From Streptomyces sp. JH34 (GTDB lineage: Bacteria; Actinomycetota; Actinomycetes; Streptomycetales; Streptomycetaceae), in the NCBI RefSeq assembly GCF_029428875.1, contig NZ_JAJSOO010000001.1, forward strand, positions 682,001-746,000: a stretch of 64,000 nt of DNA, in the 5' to 3' direction. Positions 10,402 through 18,352 of the stretch are shown one piece after another. Within the stretch, counting starts at the first letter, position 1; the number at the start of each line of letters is the position of its first letter. A program made the position numbers and the translations under genes. The notes beneath the pieces were generated by a model that saw only the letters and a list, made by a program, of their open reading frames with translations, did no database searches and was not told the origin of the DNA.

Positions 10402-11370
10402 ATGACCGACATCACCCACCTCGAGACCTTCCACGGCCTGCCGGTCCACACCCTGTCCCCGCCCTCCCCCGCGCCGTCCGCGGCACCGCCCGCCGCCGGC
10501 TCGGTGGCATGGCGGCTGGACTGCTATCCGTACGAGCTGCCGTTCGAGGACGTCTGGCGGCGCTTCCTCGACGAGGTCGACACCACCCAGGTCCGGGCGC
10601 TGGCCATCGGCCCCTGGTGGGAGGAGGACTACGTCTCCCTCGAACCGGTCGTCGGGGCGATCGTCGCCGACGCGCACCGGTTCCCGGCGCTGCGGGCGCT
10701 GTTCCTCGCCGATGTGGAGGGCGAGGAGTGCGAGCTGTCCTGGCTGCAGCTGTGCGACATCACTCCGGTGCTGGAGGCGCTCCCGCTCCTGGAGGAGCTG
10801 GGCGTGCGCGGCTGCGGCGAGGGCGCACCGGGAGACGGGAGCCTCCAGCTGCGGCCGGTGCGCCATCAGGCGCTGAAGGCTCTGCGCTTCGAGTCGGGCG
10901 GGCTGCCGGGACATGTCGTCCGCGCGGTCGGCGCGTCCGAACTGCCGGCCCTGGAGCACCTGGAGTTCTGGTTCGGCTCCGAGTGGTACGGCGGTGACAC
11001 GACGGTGGCGGACCTGGCGCCCGTGCTCTCCGGGGCCCCCTTCCCCCGTCTTCGTCATCTGGGACTGCAGAACAGCGAGATCCAGGACGAGATCGCCGCC
11101 GCCGTCGCCTCGGCACCGGTGGTCGCGCGGCTGGAATCCCTGTCCCTCGCGATGGGCACCCTCGGCGATGCCGGAGCGCAGGCCCTGCTCGACGGCCAGC
11201 CGCTCACCCATCTGTCCAGCCTGGATCTGCACCACCACTTCCTCTCGGATCCGTTCGTCGCCCGCATCGGGGAACTGTGCGCCCGGGCGGACGTCCACGT
11301 CCGTCTCGACCAGGACGGCCGCTGGGATTCCGACGACGCCGAGGCCCGCTATGTCGCCGTCAGCGAGTAG
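10402..11370 (+). CDS. STM4015-family leucine-rich-repeat protein (second copy)
   Basis: 322-residue paralogue of the preceding gene, separated by 7 bp and clearly a tandem duplicate: SVAWRLD, LPALEHLEFWFG, PRLRHLGLQNSEIQDEIA, LSSLDLHHHFL and the ARYVAVSE terminus all align with the first copy. It carries a proline-rich N-terminal insertion (PPSPAPSAAPPAAG, about residues 20-33) that the first copy lacks. The role is unknown; an LRR scaffold presenting a substrate to the radical SAM enzymes downstream is one idea. The start of the next gene lies inside its last codons. Confidence 0.85.
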   Translation: MTDITHLETFHGLPVHTLSPPSPAPSAAPPAAGSVAWRLDCYPYELPFEDVWRRFLDEVDTTQVRALAIGPWWEEDYVSLEPVVGAIVADAHRFPALRALFLADVEGEECELSWLQLCDITPVLEALPLLEELGVRGCGEGAPGDGSLQLRPVRHQALKALRFESGGLPGHVVRAVGASELPALEHLEFWFGSEWYGGDTTVADLAPVLSGAPFPRLRHLGLQNSEIQDEIAAAVASAPVVARLESLSLAMGTLGDAGAQALLDGQPLTHLSSLDLHHHFLSDPFVARIGELCARADVHVRLDQDGRWDSDDAEARYVAVSE

Positions 11371-12589
11371 CGGGAGGCCACGCCTCGCGGTCGTCGGCAT
11401 CCCCGCCAACCGCAGGGTCGGGCTCTTCCAGGACGCCGTGCGCGCCGCCGGGCTGCCCGCCGCGCGCACGGTGTCGTGGCTGGAGGTCCTGCGGGGAGAG
11501 GCGGCCTTCCTCCCCGGGGAGACCGTGCGCATCGACTCGCCCGGTGAGGACGCCGAGGTGGACACGTTGCTGCGCGGGGGTGGGGACCCGACCAGGGTCG
11601 AGGGCTCGGCCCGCTGGTACGCCCGCTTCACCTCCGCGGTCCAGGAGGTGGCGCGGGCGGCCGCGGTGGCGGGCGCGACGCTGCTGGACGACCCTCGGGA
11701 CATCGCGGTGATGTTCGACAAGCGGCTCTGTCACGCCGCGCTGGACACCGCCGGGGTGCCGGTGCCCGACTCCCCCACCTCCGGGCCCGACGCGGGCCCG
11801 GTGCGGGGGTGGACGGACGTGCGCCGGCTGATGTCGGAGCATCGCATGCCGCGGGTGTTCGTGAAGCCCGCGCACGGCTCGTCCGCCTCCGGGGTCCTGG
11901 CACTGGAGACGGCCGGCCCGGGGAGGATACGGGCGGCGACCTCGGTGGAGCGGGACGAGGAGGGCCGGCTCTTCAACTCGCTGCGGGTACGACGCTGCAC
12001 GACGGAGAGGGAGGTGGCTGCGCTGGTCGACGCCCTGGCACCGGACGGACTGCACCTCGAGCGCTGGCTGCCCAAGGCGTCCCAGCGGGGGCGCGTCGCC
12101 GACCTGCGGGTCGTGGTGGTCGCGGGGCGCGCCACACATGCCGTCGTGCGGACCAGCCGGTCACCCATGACCAATCTGCACCTGGGCGGCTCGCGCGGTG
12201 ACCTGGACGGGGTACGGGCCGCCGTCGAGGCGGCGGGCGGCAGTTGGAGTGCCGCCCTGGCTGTGTGCGAGCAGGCCGCGGCCTGCTTCGCGGACACGCT
12301 GTGCGTGGGCGTCGATCTGCTGCCCGCGACCGGCTGGCGGCGCTTCGCCGTCGGCGAGGTGAACGCGTTCGGGGACCTCCTCCCGCGGCTGACCGGTCTG
12401 CCGGGCAGCGGTGCGGAGGGGCTGGACACCTACGGCGCGCAGGTCGCGGCCGTCCTGCGGGATCCGTCCCACGCCGTCCCGACGGGCGACGGGCTCCGCA
12501 GATCCCGCCGGGCGGGTGACGGCCTGACCAAGAACGACCGGACGAAGAACGACCGGACAAGGAACGACCGTGCCATCGACAGCCCCTGA
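11351..12589 (+). CDS. STM4014-family ATP-grasp-like protein
   Basis: 412 residues. The middle resembles an ATP-grasp fold: a nucleotide-binding lysine and flexible loop in VFVKPAHGSSASGVLAL (about residues 170-186), a later RVADLRVVVVAGRATHAVVRT and the acidic metal site GVDLLPATGWRRFAVGEVNAFGD. ATP-grasp enzymes join a carboxylate to an amine through an acyl phosphate; the closest known relatives of this arrangement ligate amino acids to peptides (RimK-like). Substrate is unknown. The ATG at 11351 overlaps the upstream gene by 20 bp. The C-terminus is a low-complexity tail made by three 15-bp DNA repeats and overlaps the next start. Confidence 0.82.
   Translation: MSPSASSGRPRLAVVGIPANRRVGLFQDAVRAAGLPAARTVSWLEVLRGEAAFLPGETVRIDSPGEDAEVDTLLRGGGDPTRVEGSARWYARFTSAVQEVARAAAVAGATLLDDPRDIAVMFDKRLCHAALDTAGVPVPDSPTSGPDAGPVRGWTDVRRLMSEHRMPRVFVKPAHGSSASGVLALETAGPGRIRAATSVERDEEGRLFNSLRVRRCTTEREVAALVDALAPDGLHLERWLPKASQRGRVADLRVVVVAGRATHAVVRTSRSPMTNLHLGGSRGDLDGVRAAVEAAGGSWSAALAVCEQAAACFADTLCVGVDLLPATGWRRFAVGEVNAFGDLLPRLTGLPGSGAEGLDTYGAQVAAVLRDPSHAVPTGDGLRRSRRAGDGLTKNDRTKNDRTRNDRAIDSP
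12526..12570 (+). repeat. Three 15-bp tandem repeats at a gene junction
   Basis: Units at 12526-12540, 12541-12555 and 12556-12570 follow the pattern GAC-N-AAGAACGACCG. They are in frame and encode repeating TKNDR-type residues near the end of the STM4014 protein. The third unit reads AAGGAACGACCG, which creates the ribosome-binding site and the first base of the GTG start of the next gene. Confidence 0.75.
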
Positions 12590-13439
12590 TCCCACGATCC
12601 GTGACGCGCGGCCCCCGGACCCGGACATGAACGCGATCGTGGGCAGCCATGATCTGCTGCTCGTCACCTTGGACACCCTGCGCTTCGACGTGGCCGAGGA
12701 GCTCGCCGCGGCCGGGCGCATCCCGAATCTCGCCCGGCACCTGCCCGGCGGGGTCTGGGAGAAGAGGCATGCGCCAGGCAGTTTCACCTACGCCTCCCAC
12801 CAGGCGATCTTCGCCGGTTTCCTGCCGACGCCGGCCGCTCCCGGCCCCCACCCCAGGCTTTTCGCCGCCCGTTTCGCGGGCAGCGAGTCGACCGCGTACG
12901 GCACCTTCGTCCATGAGTCCCCCGATCTCCTCTCCGGTCTCGCCGCTGTGGGCTACCGCACGGTGTGCGTCGGCGGTGTGGGCTTCTTCAACCGCCGCCC
13001 CCCGCTCGGTTCGGTGCTGCCCGGCATGTTCCAGGAGAGCCACTGGGAGCCGGAGTTCGGCGTCGCCTCTCCGACGTCCTTCGAGGCGCAGGTCTCACGC
13101 GCGGAGCAGGTGGTCGCCGAACTCCCGGCGGAGCAGCGGCTCCTCCTCTTCGTCAACGTGTCGGCCCTGCACCAGCCCAACTGGTTCCACATGCCCGGCG
13201 CCACCGCCGTCGCCGGGGACTCCCGGGCCACCCACGCCGCGGCCCTGGAGTACGTGGACCGGCACATCGGGCGCCTCTTCGCGGCCGCGAGCAGCCGCCG
13301 CAGGTGTTTCGCCATCGTCTGCTCCGATCACGGCACGGCGTACGGCGACGACGGTTACACCGGTCACCGGATCGGCCACGAAGCCGTGTGGACCGTGCCC
13401 TATGCCCACTTCTTCCTCGAACAGGGGGCGCCCCGATGA
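12570..13439 (+). CDS. STM4013/SEN3800-family hydrolase (alkaline phosphatase superfamily)
   Basis: 289-residue metalloenzyme related to sulfatases and phosphatases. An early metal ligand is in LLVTLDTLRFDV (about residues 29-40), a probable Thr/Ser nucleophile is in GSFTYASHQAIFAG, and the second metal site is in CSDHGTAYGDDGYTGHRIGHE (residues 251 onward). This is the STM4013 family, found only with the neighbouring genes; it would hydrolyse or transfer a phosphate or sulfate ester. The GTG at 12570 has AAGGA six bases upstream. An ATG at 12627 fits the family alignment equally well but has no ribosome-binding site. Confidence 0.84.
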   Translation: MPSTAPDPTIRDARPPDPDMNAIVGSHDLLLVTLDTLRFDVAEELAAAGRIPNLARHLPGGVWEKRHAPGSFTYASHQAIFAGFLPTPAAPGPHPRLFAARFAGSESTAYGTFVHESPDLLSGLAAVGYRTVCVGGVGFFNRRPPLGSVLPGMFQESHWEPEFGVASPTSFEAQVSRAEQVVAELPAEQRLLLFVNVSALHQPNWFHMPGATAVAGDSRATHAAALEYVDRHIGRLFAAASSRRRCFAIVCSDHGTAYGDDGYTGHRIGHEAVWTVPYAHFFLEQGAPR

Positions 13440-14839
13440 CCGGCACCACGCTCGGCACCGGCCCGTACCGCAGCTACGTCTACGCCTACCCGCACAAGAC
13501 CGCCTACCGCCCCCTCGCGGACCACCCCGGCGGGCGTCCGCTGCTCAGGGACCTCTGGGCGACGGAGCGCAAGGACGCGCTCTCCCTCTACCTCCACATA
13601 CCGTTCTGCGAGGTCCGCTGCGGCTTCTGCAATCTGTTCACCCGGATCGGCGCCCCCGAGGAGCTGACGACGCGCTATCTCGACGCGCTCGACCGGCAGG
13701 CCACCGCGGTCCGGGACGCCCTGGGCGACGACGAGCCGGTGCGCTTCGCCTCCGCGGCGTTCGGTGGCGGGACGCCCACCTTCCTCACCGCCGGTGAGCT
13801 GGAACGTCTCTGCGACATCGCGGAGAAGCGGATGGGAGCCGACCTGAGTGCCGTGCCGCTGTCGGTCGAGACGTCGCCGTCGACGGCGACGGCGGACCGG
13901 CTCGCCGTCCTGGCGGACCGGGGCACGACCCGGATCAGCATCGGTGTGCAGAGTTTCGTCGAGGCGGAGGCCAGGGCAGCGGTCCGTCCGCAGCACCGCT
14001 CCGAGGTGGAGGCGGCGCTCGGCCGGATCCGTGAGGCCCGCGTCCCGGTCCTCAACATCGACCTGATCTACGGCATCGAGGGCCAGACCGAGGCCACTTG
14101 GCGGACCTCGCTGGACGCCGCTCTGGCCTGGCGTCCGGAGGAGCTGTACCTCTACCCGCTGTATGTGCGCCCGCTGACCGGCCTCGGGCGGCTGGGAGCG
14201 TCCGCGGAGGGCCCGGACACCGCCTGGGACGAACAGCGGCTGCGGCTGTACCGCGCCGGCCGCGACCATCTGCTGGCCCATGGATACGAGCAGGTGTCGA
14301 TGCGGATGTTCCGCCGCGTGGACGCCCCGCCCGCGGGACCCGACGACTACGCCTGCCAGACCGACGGCATGATCGGGCTCGGCTGCGGGGCACGCTCGTA
14401 CACCTCCTCGTTGCACTACTCCTTCGACTACGCGGTGGAGATGCGGGAGATTCGGGGCATCATCGACGGTTTCACGACCACAACGGACTTCTCCCGGGCG
14501 GAGGTCGGCCGGTACGTCGACGACGGGGAGGCGCGCCGGCGCCACCTCCTGCAGTCGCTGCTCCAGGCCGAGGGCATGCGGCCCGCCGAGTACCGCGAGC
14601 GCTTCGGGTCCGATCCGTACGAGGACTTCGCCGCGGAGCTGGAGCTCTTCGCCGGCCGCGGCTGGCTGGACGCTTCGGGGGGCGGCGGTCCGGAAGTCGA
14701 CGGTTCGGGGACAGGCGGTTCCGCGGCGCCCGGCCGACTGCGTCTCTCCCCCGAGGGCCTCGCCCACTCCGACGCGCTCGGCCCGGAGCTGTTCTCCCCG
14801 GCGGTACGGGCCGCGATGGCCGCGTACGAGGCGAGGTGA
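13436..14839 (+). CDS. STM4012-family radical SAM protein (HemW-like)
   Basis: 467 residues. YLHIPFCEVRCGFCN places the 4Fe-4S cysteines at C58, C62 and C65 (CX3CX2C), and AAFGGGTPTFLTAGELERL, ETSPST and RISIGVQSF follow the coproporphyrinogen-oxidase/HemW layout. That architecture generates a 5'-deoxyadenosyl radical and in some relatives methylates substrates with a second SAM. This is the STM4012 family and not HemW itself: it lies in the STM4011-4015 operon. A glycine/serine-rich stretch near residue 420 looks like a linker. ATGA overlap with the upstream gene indicates coupling. Confidence 0.87.
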   Translation: MTGTTLGTGPYRSYVYAYPHKTAYRPLADHPGGRPLLRDLWATERKDALSLYLHIPFCEVRCGFCNLFTRIGAPEELTTRYLDALDRQATAVRDALGDDEPVRFASAAFGGGTPTFLTAGELERLCDIAEKRMGADLSAVPLSVETSPSTATADRLAVLADRGTTRISIGVQSFVEAEARAAVRPQHRSEVEAALGRIREARVPVLNIDLIYGIEGQTEATWRTSLDAALAWRPEELYLYPLYVRPLTGLGRLGASAEGPDTAWDEQRLRLYRAGRDHLLAHGYEQVSMRMFRRVDAPPAGPDDYACQTDGMIGLGCGARSYTSSLHYSFDYAVEMREIRGIIDGFTTTTDFSRAEVGRYVDDGEARRRHLLQSLLQAEGMRPAEYRERFGSDPYEDFAAELELFAGRGWLDASGGGGPEVDGSGTGGSAAPGRLRLSPEGLAHSDALGPELFSPAVRAAMAAYEAR

Positions 14840-14847
14840 GCCGTCCC

Positions 14848-15807
14848 ATGAGCACGGACCTGACCATCCTCTACCGGGGCCCGCTGGCCTCCTGCGACTA
14901 CGACTGCCCCTACTGCCCGTTCGCCAAGCGGCGGGACACCGGGGAGCAGTTGCGGTCCGACCGCGCGGCCCTGGAGCGGTTCACCGCGTGGGCGGCGGAG
15001 CGGACCGGCCACCGGCTCTCGGTGCTCTTCACTCCGTGGGGCGAGGGCCTGGTGCGGTCCTGGTACAGGAGGGCGCTCGTCGAGATGTCCCGGCTGCCCC
15101 ATGTCAGCAGGGTCGCCATCCAGACCAACCTGAGCTGCCGCACCGGCTGGCTCGCCGAGGCGGACCGCGACAAGGTCGCCCTGTGGTGCACCTACCACCC
15201 CGGTCAGACGCCGTACGAGCGGTTCCTCGCCCGGTGCCGGGAGCTCGCGGCCCTCGGAGTGCGTCACAGCGTCGGGATCGTCGGTCTCGACGAGCACCTG
15301 GAGGAGGCACGCCGTCTGCGTGCCGCTCTGCCGTCCGAGGTGTATCTCTGGGTCAACGCCGCCGAGGGACACACCTATACGGACGAGGAGGCGGACCGCT
15401 GGACGGCCCTTGATCCACTGTTCCCCTACAGCAGGCACCCGCACCGCTCGGCCGGACTGCCCTGCCGGACCGGCGAGTCGGTCGTCTCGGTGGACGGTGA
15501 CGGGACGGTGCGCCGCTGCCACTTCGTCCGTGCCGAACTGGGCAATCTCTACGACGGCAGTTACCAGGACTCTCTGGGCCCACGCGGCTGCCCGCTCGAC
15601 GTCTGCGACTGCCACATCGGCTATGTGCACCTGGAGACGCTGCCGTTGTACGACGTCTTCGCGGGCGGAGTGCTGGAGCGGATACCCGCGGACCCGGTAC
15701 GGATGCCCGCGGACCCGGTGCGGAGACCCGCCCGCCCGGCATCCGCACCGGGCGGGCCCGTGTCGCCGGGCCCGTCCCGGAGTCCGCTCCCGTTCGTCAG
15801 CCGCTGA
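14848..15807 (+). CDS. STM4011-family radical SAM protein with SPASM-like cysteines
   Basis: 319 residues. The radical SAM motif is CDYDCPYC (C16, C20, C23) right at the N-terminus, followed by a half-barrel with FTPWGEG and AIQTNLSC. Near residues 210-255 a second cysteine group (CRTGE, then RRCHFV, then GCPLDVCDCHI) resembles a SPASM/twitch site for auxiliary iron-sulfur clusters, as in peptide- and sugar-modifying enzymes. It starts 8 bp after STM4012. After about residue 272 the sequence becomes Pro/Arg-rich, with short repeats (ADPVR) and a strong hairpin in the DNA, so the end may be a late extension past an older stop. Confidence 0.86.
   Translation: MSTDLTILYRGPLASCDYDCPYCPFAKRRDTGEQLRSDRAALERFTAWAAERTGHRLSVLFTPWGEGLVRSWYRRALVEMSRLPHVSRVAIQTNLSCRTGWLAEADRDKVALWCTYHPGQTPYERFLARCRELAALGVRHSVGIVGLDEHLEEARRLRAALPSEVYLWVNAAEGHTYTDEEADRWTALDPLFPYSRHPHRSAGLPCRTGESVVSVDGDGTVRRCHFVRAELGNLYDGSYQDSLGPRGCPLDVCDCHIGYVHLETLPLYDVFAGGVLERIPADPVRMPADPVRRPARPASAPGGPVSPGPSRSPLPFVSR
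15730..15757 (+). terminator. Hairpin inside the 3' end of the STM4011 gene
   Basis: Perfect 10-bp stem GCCCGCCCGG / CCGGGCGGGC with an 8-base loop. It lies 50 bases before the annotated stop, inside codons for the low-complexity tail. It is the strongest terminator-like structure at the end of the operon. Confidence 0.45.
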
Positions 15808-15882
15808 CCGGAGGCGTCGGCCGGCGGGACGCGACGGCCCGACGTCACGGCGGACGCTGACGGGACGTCGTTCTCCGCGCGG

Positions 15883-16710
15883 TCAGAGCGGCAGCAGGTC
15901 GGGGCGCTTGGCCGCGACCTGGTCCCCCGAGGACTCCCCGCGGAGCCTGCGGCCGATCCACGGGACGAGGTACTCGCGCGCCCAGTGGATGTCGTCGCGC
16001 CGTACTTCCAGCGTCCCGCGCTGGGCCTGCGGAGGCCACAGCTGGTCGGGGTCGGCCGGCACCTCGACGCCGAGGACCTGGGCGGCGCGCAGCGCGACCC
16101 TGGTGTGCCCCTCGGCCGAGAGGTGCAGCCGGTCGCTGTCCCAGGCCCGCCTGTCCTGCACGGACCGCAGGGACCAGAGGTCGAGCACCGGGCAGTCGTA
16201 ACGGTCGGCGATGGACCTGACGTGCGCGGTGTACATGGCGATCTTGCCCCGCAGGTGCTTCAGCACGGGGATGCCCCGGGTGTCGAAGCCGGTGGTGACC
16301 ATGACGGTGCCGACCGCTTGCGTCAGGTCGGCCACCGCCCGCTCGAAGCGTTCCGCCACGTCGTCCGGGTCGGACCCGGGACGGAGGATGTCGTTGCCGC
16401 CCGCGCAGAAGCTCACCAGATCGGGGGCCATCTCCTTGGCGCGGGGGACCTGTTCCTCGACTACCTGGTCGAGGAGGCGTCCGCGTACGGCGAGATTGGC
16501 GTACCGGAAATGCCCGTGCGAGTCGTCCAGGGGTCCGACCATCGCATCTGGGACCGGGAGCTGGTCCGCGAGGAGGACCGCGAACCGGTCCGCCCAGCCG
16601 ACGAGCGTCCCGCCAGGGCCGGGGTCTCCGACGCCCTCGGTGAAACTGTCGCCGATCGCCGCGTACGACCCGATGATGCCTCGTTGTCTGTTTCTCGAAT
16701 CGTCTGCCAC
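15883..16710 (-). CDS. SGNH/GDSL-family hydrolase
   Basis: 275-residue lipase/esterase-like enzyme. Block I with the catalytic serine is AAIGDSFTEG (about residues 17-26), the oxyanion glycine/asparagine is in FCAGGNDIL, and the catalytic Asp-His pair is in DSDRLHLSAEGH. There is no signal peptide, so it is probably cytosolic; the substrate (acyl ester or acetylated sugar) is unknown. The GTG at 16710 begins the family homology, without an obvious ribosome-binding site. Convergent to the STM operon and downstream of the M23 gene, from which it is separated by a terminator. Confidence 0.88.
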   Translation of the reverse strand: MADDSRNRQRGIIGSYAAIGDSFTEGVGDPGPGGTLVGWADRFAVLLADQLPVPDAMVGPLDDSHGHFRYANLAVRGRLLDQVVEEQVPRAKEMAPDLVSFCAGGNDILRPGSDPDDVAERFERAVADLTQAVGTVMVTTGFDTRGIPVLKHLRGKIAMYTAHVRSIADRYDCPVLDLWSLRSVQDRRAWDSDRLHLSAEGHTRVALRAAQVLGVEVPADPDQLWPPQAQRGTLEVRRDDIHWAREYLVPWIGRRLRGESSGDQVAAKRPDLLPL

Positions 16711-16814
16711 AAGGGCTTATCCTGCACCTTCGAATGTGACCTACGCGACCGTAATAGGGGGTTGACGGGTGGTGAGAAAGACCACCTGGTCAGTTTTTGG
16801 TAAAGCAGGAATAA

Positions 16815-16852
16815 GGAGAGGGGCGGTGCGCCTCGGCGCACCGCCCCTCTCC
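16815..16852 (-). terminator. Intrinsic terminator of the M23 peptidase gene
   Basis: A perfect 18-bp inverted repeat (GGAGAGGGGCGGTGCGCC and its complement, two bases between) lies 22 bp beyond the M23 stop. Reading on the minus strand it is followed by TTATTCCTGCTTTACC, a T-rich stretch, so this is a convincing factor-independent terminator for the leftward transcript. Confidence 0.85.
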
Positions 16853-16873
16853 CCGGCCCTCAGGTGGTGTGCC

Positions 16874-17776
16874 TCAGATGGACACACCGTGCGAACGCAG
16901 GTAGGCGATCGGGTCGACGTCCGAGCCGTAGCTCGGGCCGGTCCGGACCTCGAAGTGGAGGTGCGGGCCGGTGGAGTTGCCCGTGGAGCCGGAGAGGCCG
17001 ATCTGCTGGCCGCCGGTGACGGTCTGACCGGTCGAGACCTCGAGCGAGGACAGGTGGGCGTACTGCGAGTACATGCCGTCGCTGTGCTGGATGACGACCT
17101 CGTTGCCGTACGAGCCGCTCCAGCCGGCGGAGACCACGGTGCCCTCGCCGATGGACCGGACGCTGGTGCCGGAGGCCGCCTGGAAGTCGGATCCGGTGTG
17201 GTAGCCGCTGGACCAGCTGGCGCCCGAGGCGCGGTACTGGGTCGTGACGTCGGCGTTCTCGACCGGGGTGGTCCAGCCGGAGGTGTTGCTCTCCGACGCG
17301 GCGGAGTCGGCGGTCTTCGCGGCGGTCTCCTGCGCCGGGGCGGCCGCCTTCTCGGCCGGAGCGGCCTTCTTGGCCGTCGACGGGGCGGCCTTGGAGGGCG
17401 CGGCCTCGGCGGAGCCGGACGCCTTGGCGCCGAGCGTCAGCTTCATGCCCGGAAGGATCAGGCTCGGGTTACCGCCGACGACGTCGCGGTTGTCCTTGTA
17501 CAGCTTCTGCCAGCCGCCCTTGACCTCGTGGTCGGCAGCGATCTTGGCCAGGTAGTCGCCGGAGACCACGGAGTAGGTCTTCGGGGAGCTCTTCGCGGCC
17601 GAGGCGGGAGCGCTGTGGGCGGCGACGGGCTTGGCCGGCGCCGCCTGCTCGGCGGCGTGGGCGCCGGTGGCGCCGATCAGCGGGAGGGCGAGGACGGCGC
17701 CGCCGGTACCCGCGGCAAGGACGCCTCGGGAGATCGGGCCGGTCTTCGTACGACGGTGCTTGCCTTTTGCGGGCAT
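16874..17776 (-). CDS. LysM and M23 peptidase-domain cell-wall hydrolase
   Basis: 300-residue secreted peptidoglycan endopeptidase. A basic N-terminus and hydrophobic core end in a signal-peptidase site after about residue 41 (AHA-AEQ). A LysM domain (SGDYLAKIAADHEV to LPGMKLTLG, about residues 60-105) binds the glycan. An Ala/Pro/Lys-rich linker leads to the C-terminal lysostaphin-like domain with its zinc ligands in HTGSDF and GPHLHFEVR. It cleaves peptide cross-links during growth or spore germination. The ATG at 17776 has AGAGGAAA upstream. The leader carries a c-di-AMP riboswitch, linking wall remodelling to that second messenger. Confidence 0.92.
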   Translation of the reverse strand: MPAKGKHRRTKTGPISRGVLAAGTGGAVLALPLIGATGAHAAEQAAPAKPVAAHSAPASAAKSSPKTYSVVSGDYLAKIAADHEVKGGWQKLYKDNRDVVGGNPSLILPGMKLTLGAKASGSAEAAPSKAAPSTAKKAAPAEKAAAPAQETAAKTADSAASESNTSGWTTPVENADVTTQYRASGASWSSGYHTGSDFQAASGTSVRSIGEGTVVSAGWSGSYGNEVVIQHSDGMYSQYAHLSSLEVSTGQTVTGGQQIGLSGSTGNSTGPHLHFEVRTGPSYGSDVDPIAYLRSHGVSI

Positions 17777-17792
17777 GGGGGATTTCCTCTCC

Positions 17793-17940
17793 GGCGCCTG
17801 CGAGGTGAGCTGTCGGGTTCGGACTGGAGATGCCCGGCCGCGCGGTGCGCGTCTTGACCCCGAGCCGTACCGGATCACTCCGGACGGCGACTTACCTGGT
17901 TCCCCCGCTCCTGCCACACGTGAGTCGGTGCGGATTCCGG
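17793..17940 (-). promoter_or_regulatory. c-di-AMP riboswitch (ydaO/yuaA type)
   Basis: In the leader of the M23 gene the minus strand contains, in order, GGCAGGAGCGGGGGAACCA, a variable middle, then CCGAACCCGACAGCTCACCT and CGCAGGCGCC. These are the conserved blocks of the ydaO-yuaA RNA that binds cyclic di-AMP. In Streptomyces such elements precede wall hydrolases, and c-di-AMP lowers expression by early termination. The 3' edge is set by the GGCGCC at 17793-17798; the 5' edge is approximate. Confidence 0.9.
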
Positions 17941-18352
17941 GCGGCGGCAGGATTAGGCGTTCCGTCCGGATTGACCGTGACCGTAAACGAGCCGGGACGC
18001 CGCGAACAAGCGGCCGATCGCGAACCGGAATCCACTCTTCAATTCCGTCGCGGAATTACCGTCACACTCCGTGGATTACGGATCTTGGCATTCCGCGCGG
18101 CGTCAGGAATACCCACCCGCGCGTTCGCCACACACCGTCACGGATATGATCCCGCTCACCCACCTCACCCCATCTCCCGTACAAGCGGGGCATGTTCTGC
18201 CATATGCATCAATACGGACATCTCGCGGTCATCACTCGGCGCGGTGGGTCCGCCGCCACGACCGAGACGGTTGCGAGATGCGGCCATGTCGTATGGTCGC
18301 GAGCGTGCCCCGTCGGCGAGCGGCGCCGGCGCCCGACACTCCAGGAGTCCCT
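17941..18352. other. Divergent promoter region, M23 peptidase and tyrosine phosphatase
   Basis: About 410 bases without a gene. The part from 17941 to 18110 is less GC-rich than its surroundings and must hold the leftward promoter that makes the riboswitch RNA. The part near 18190-18300 (CATATGCATCAATACG, TCGTATGGT) probably holds the rightward promoter. I cannot pair -35 and -10 boxes with confidence. Confidence 0.5.

Noticed and set aside
13436..14839. Annotation of the HemW-like gene as coproporphyrinogen oxidase or HemW
   Set aside because: The context is the STM4011-4015 operon and the rest of the sequence fits the STM4012 family; heme-pathway genes are absent.
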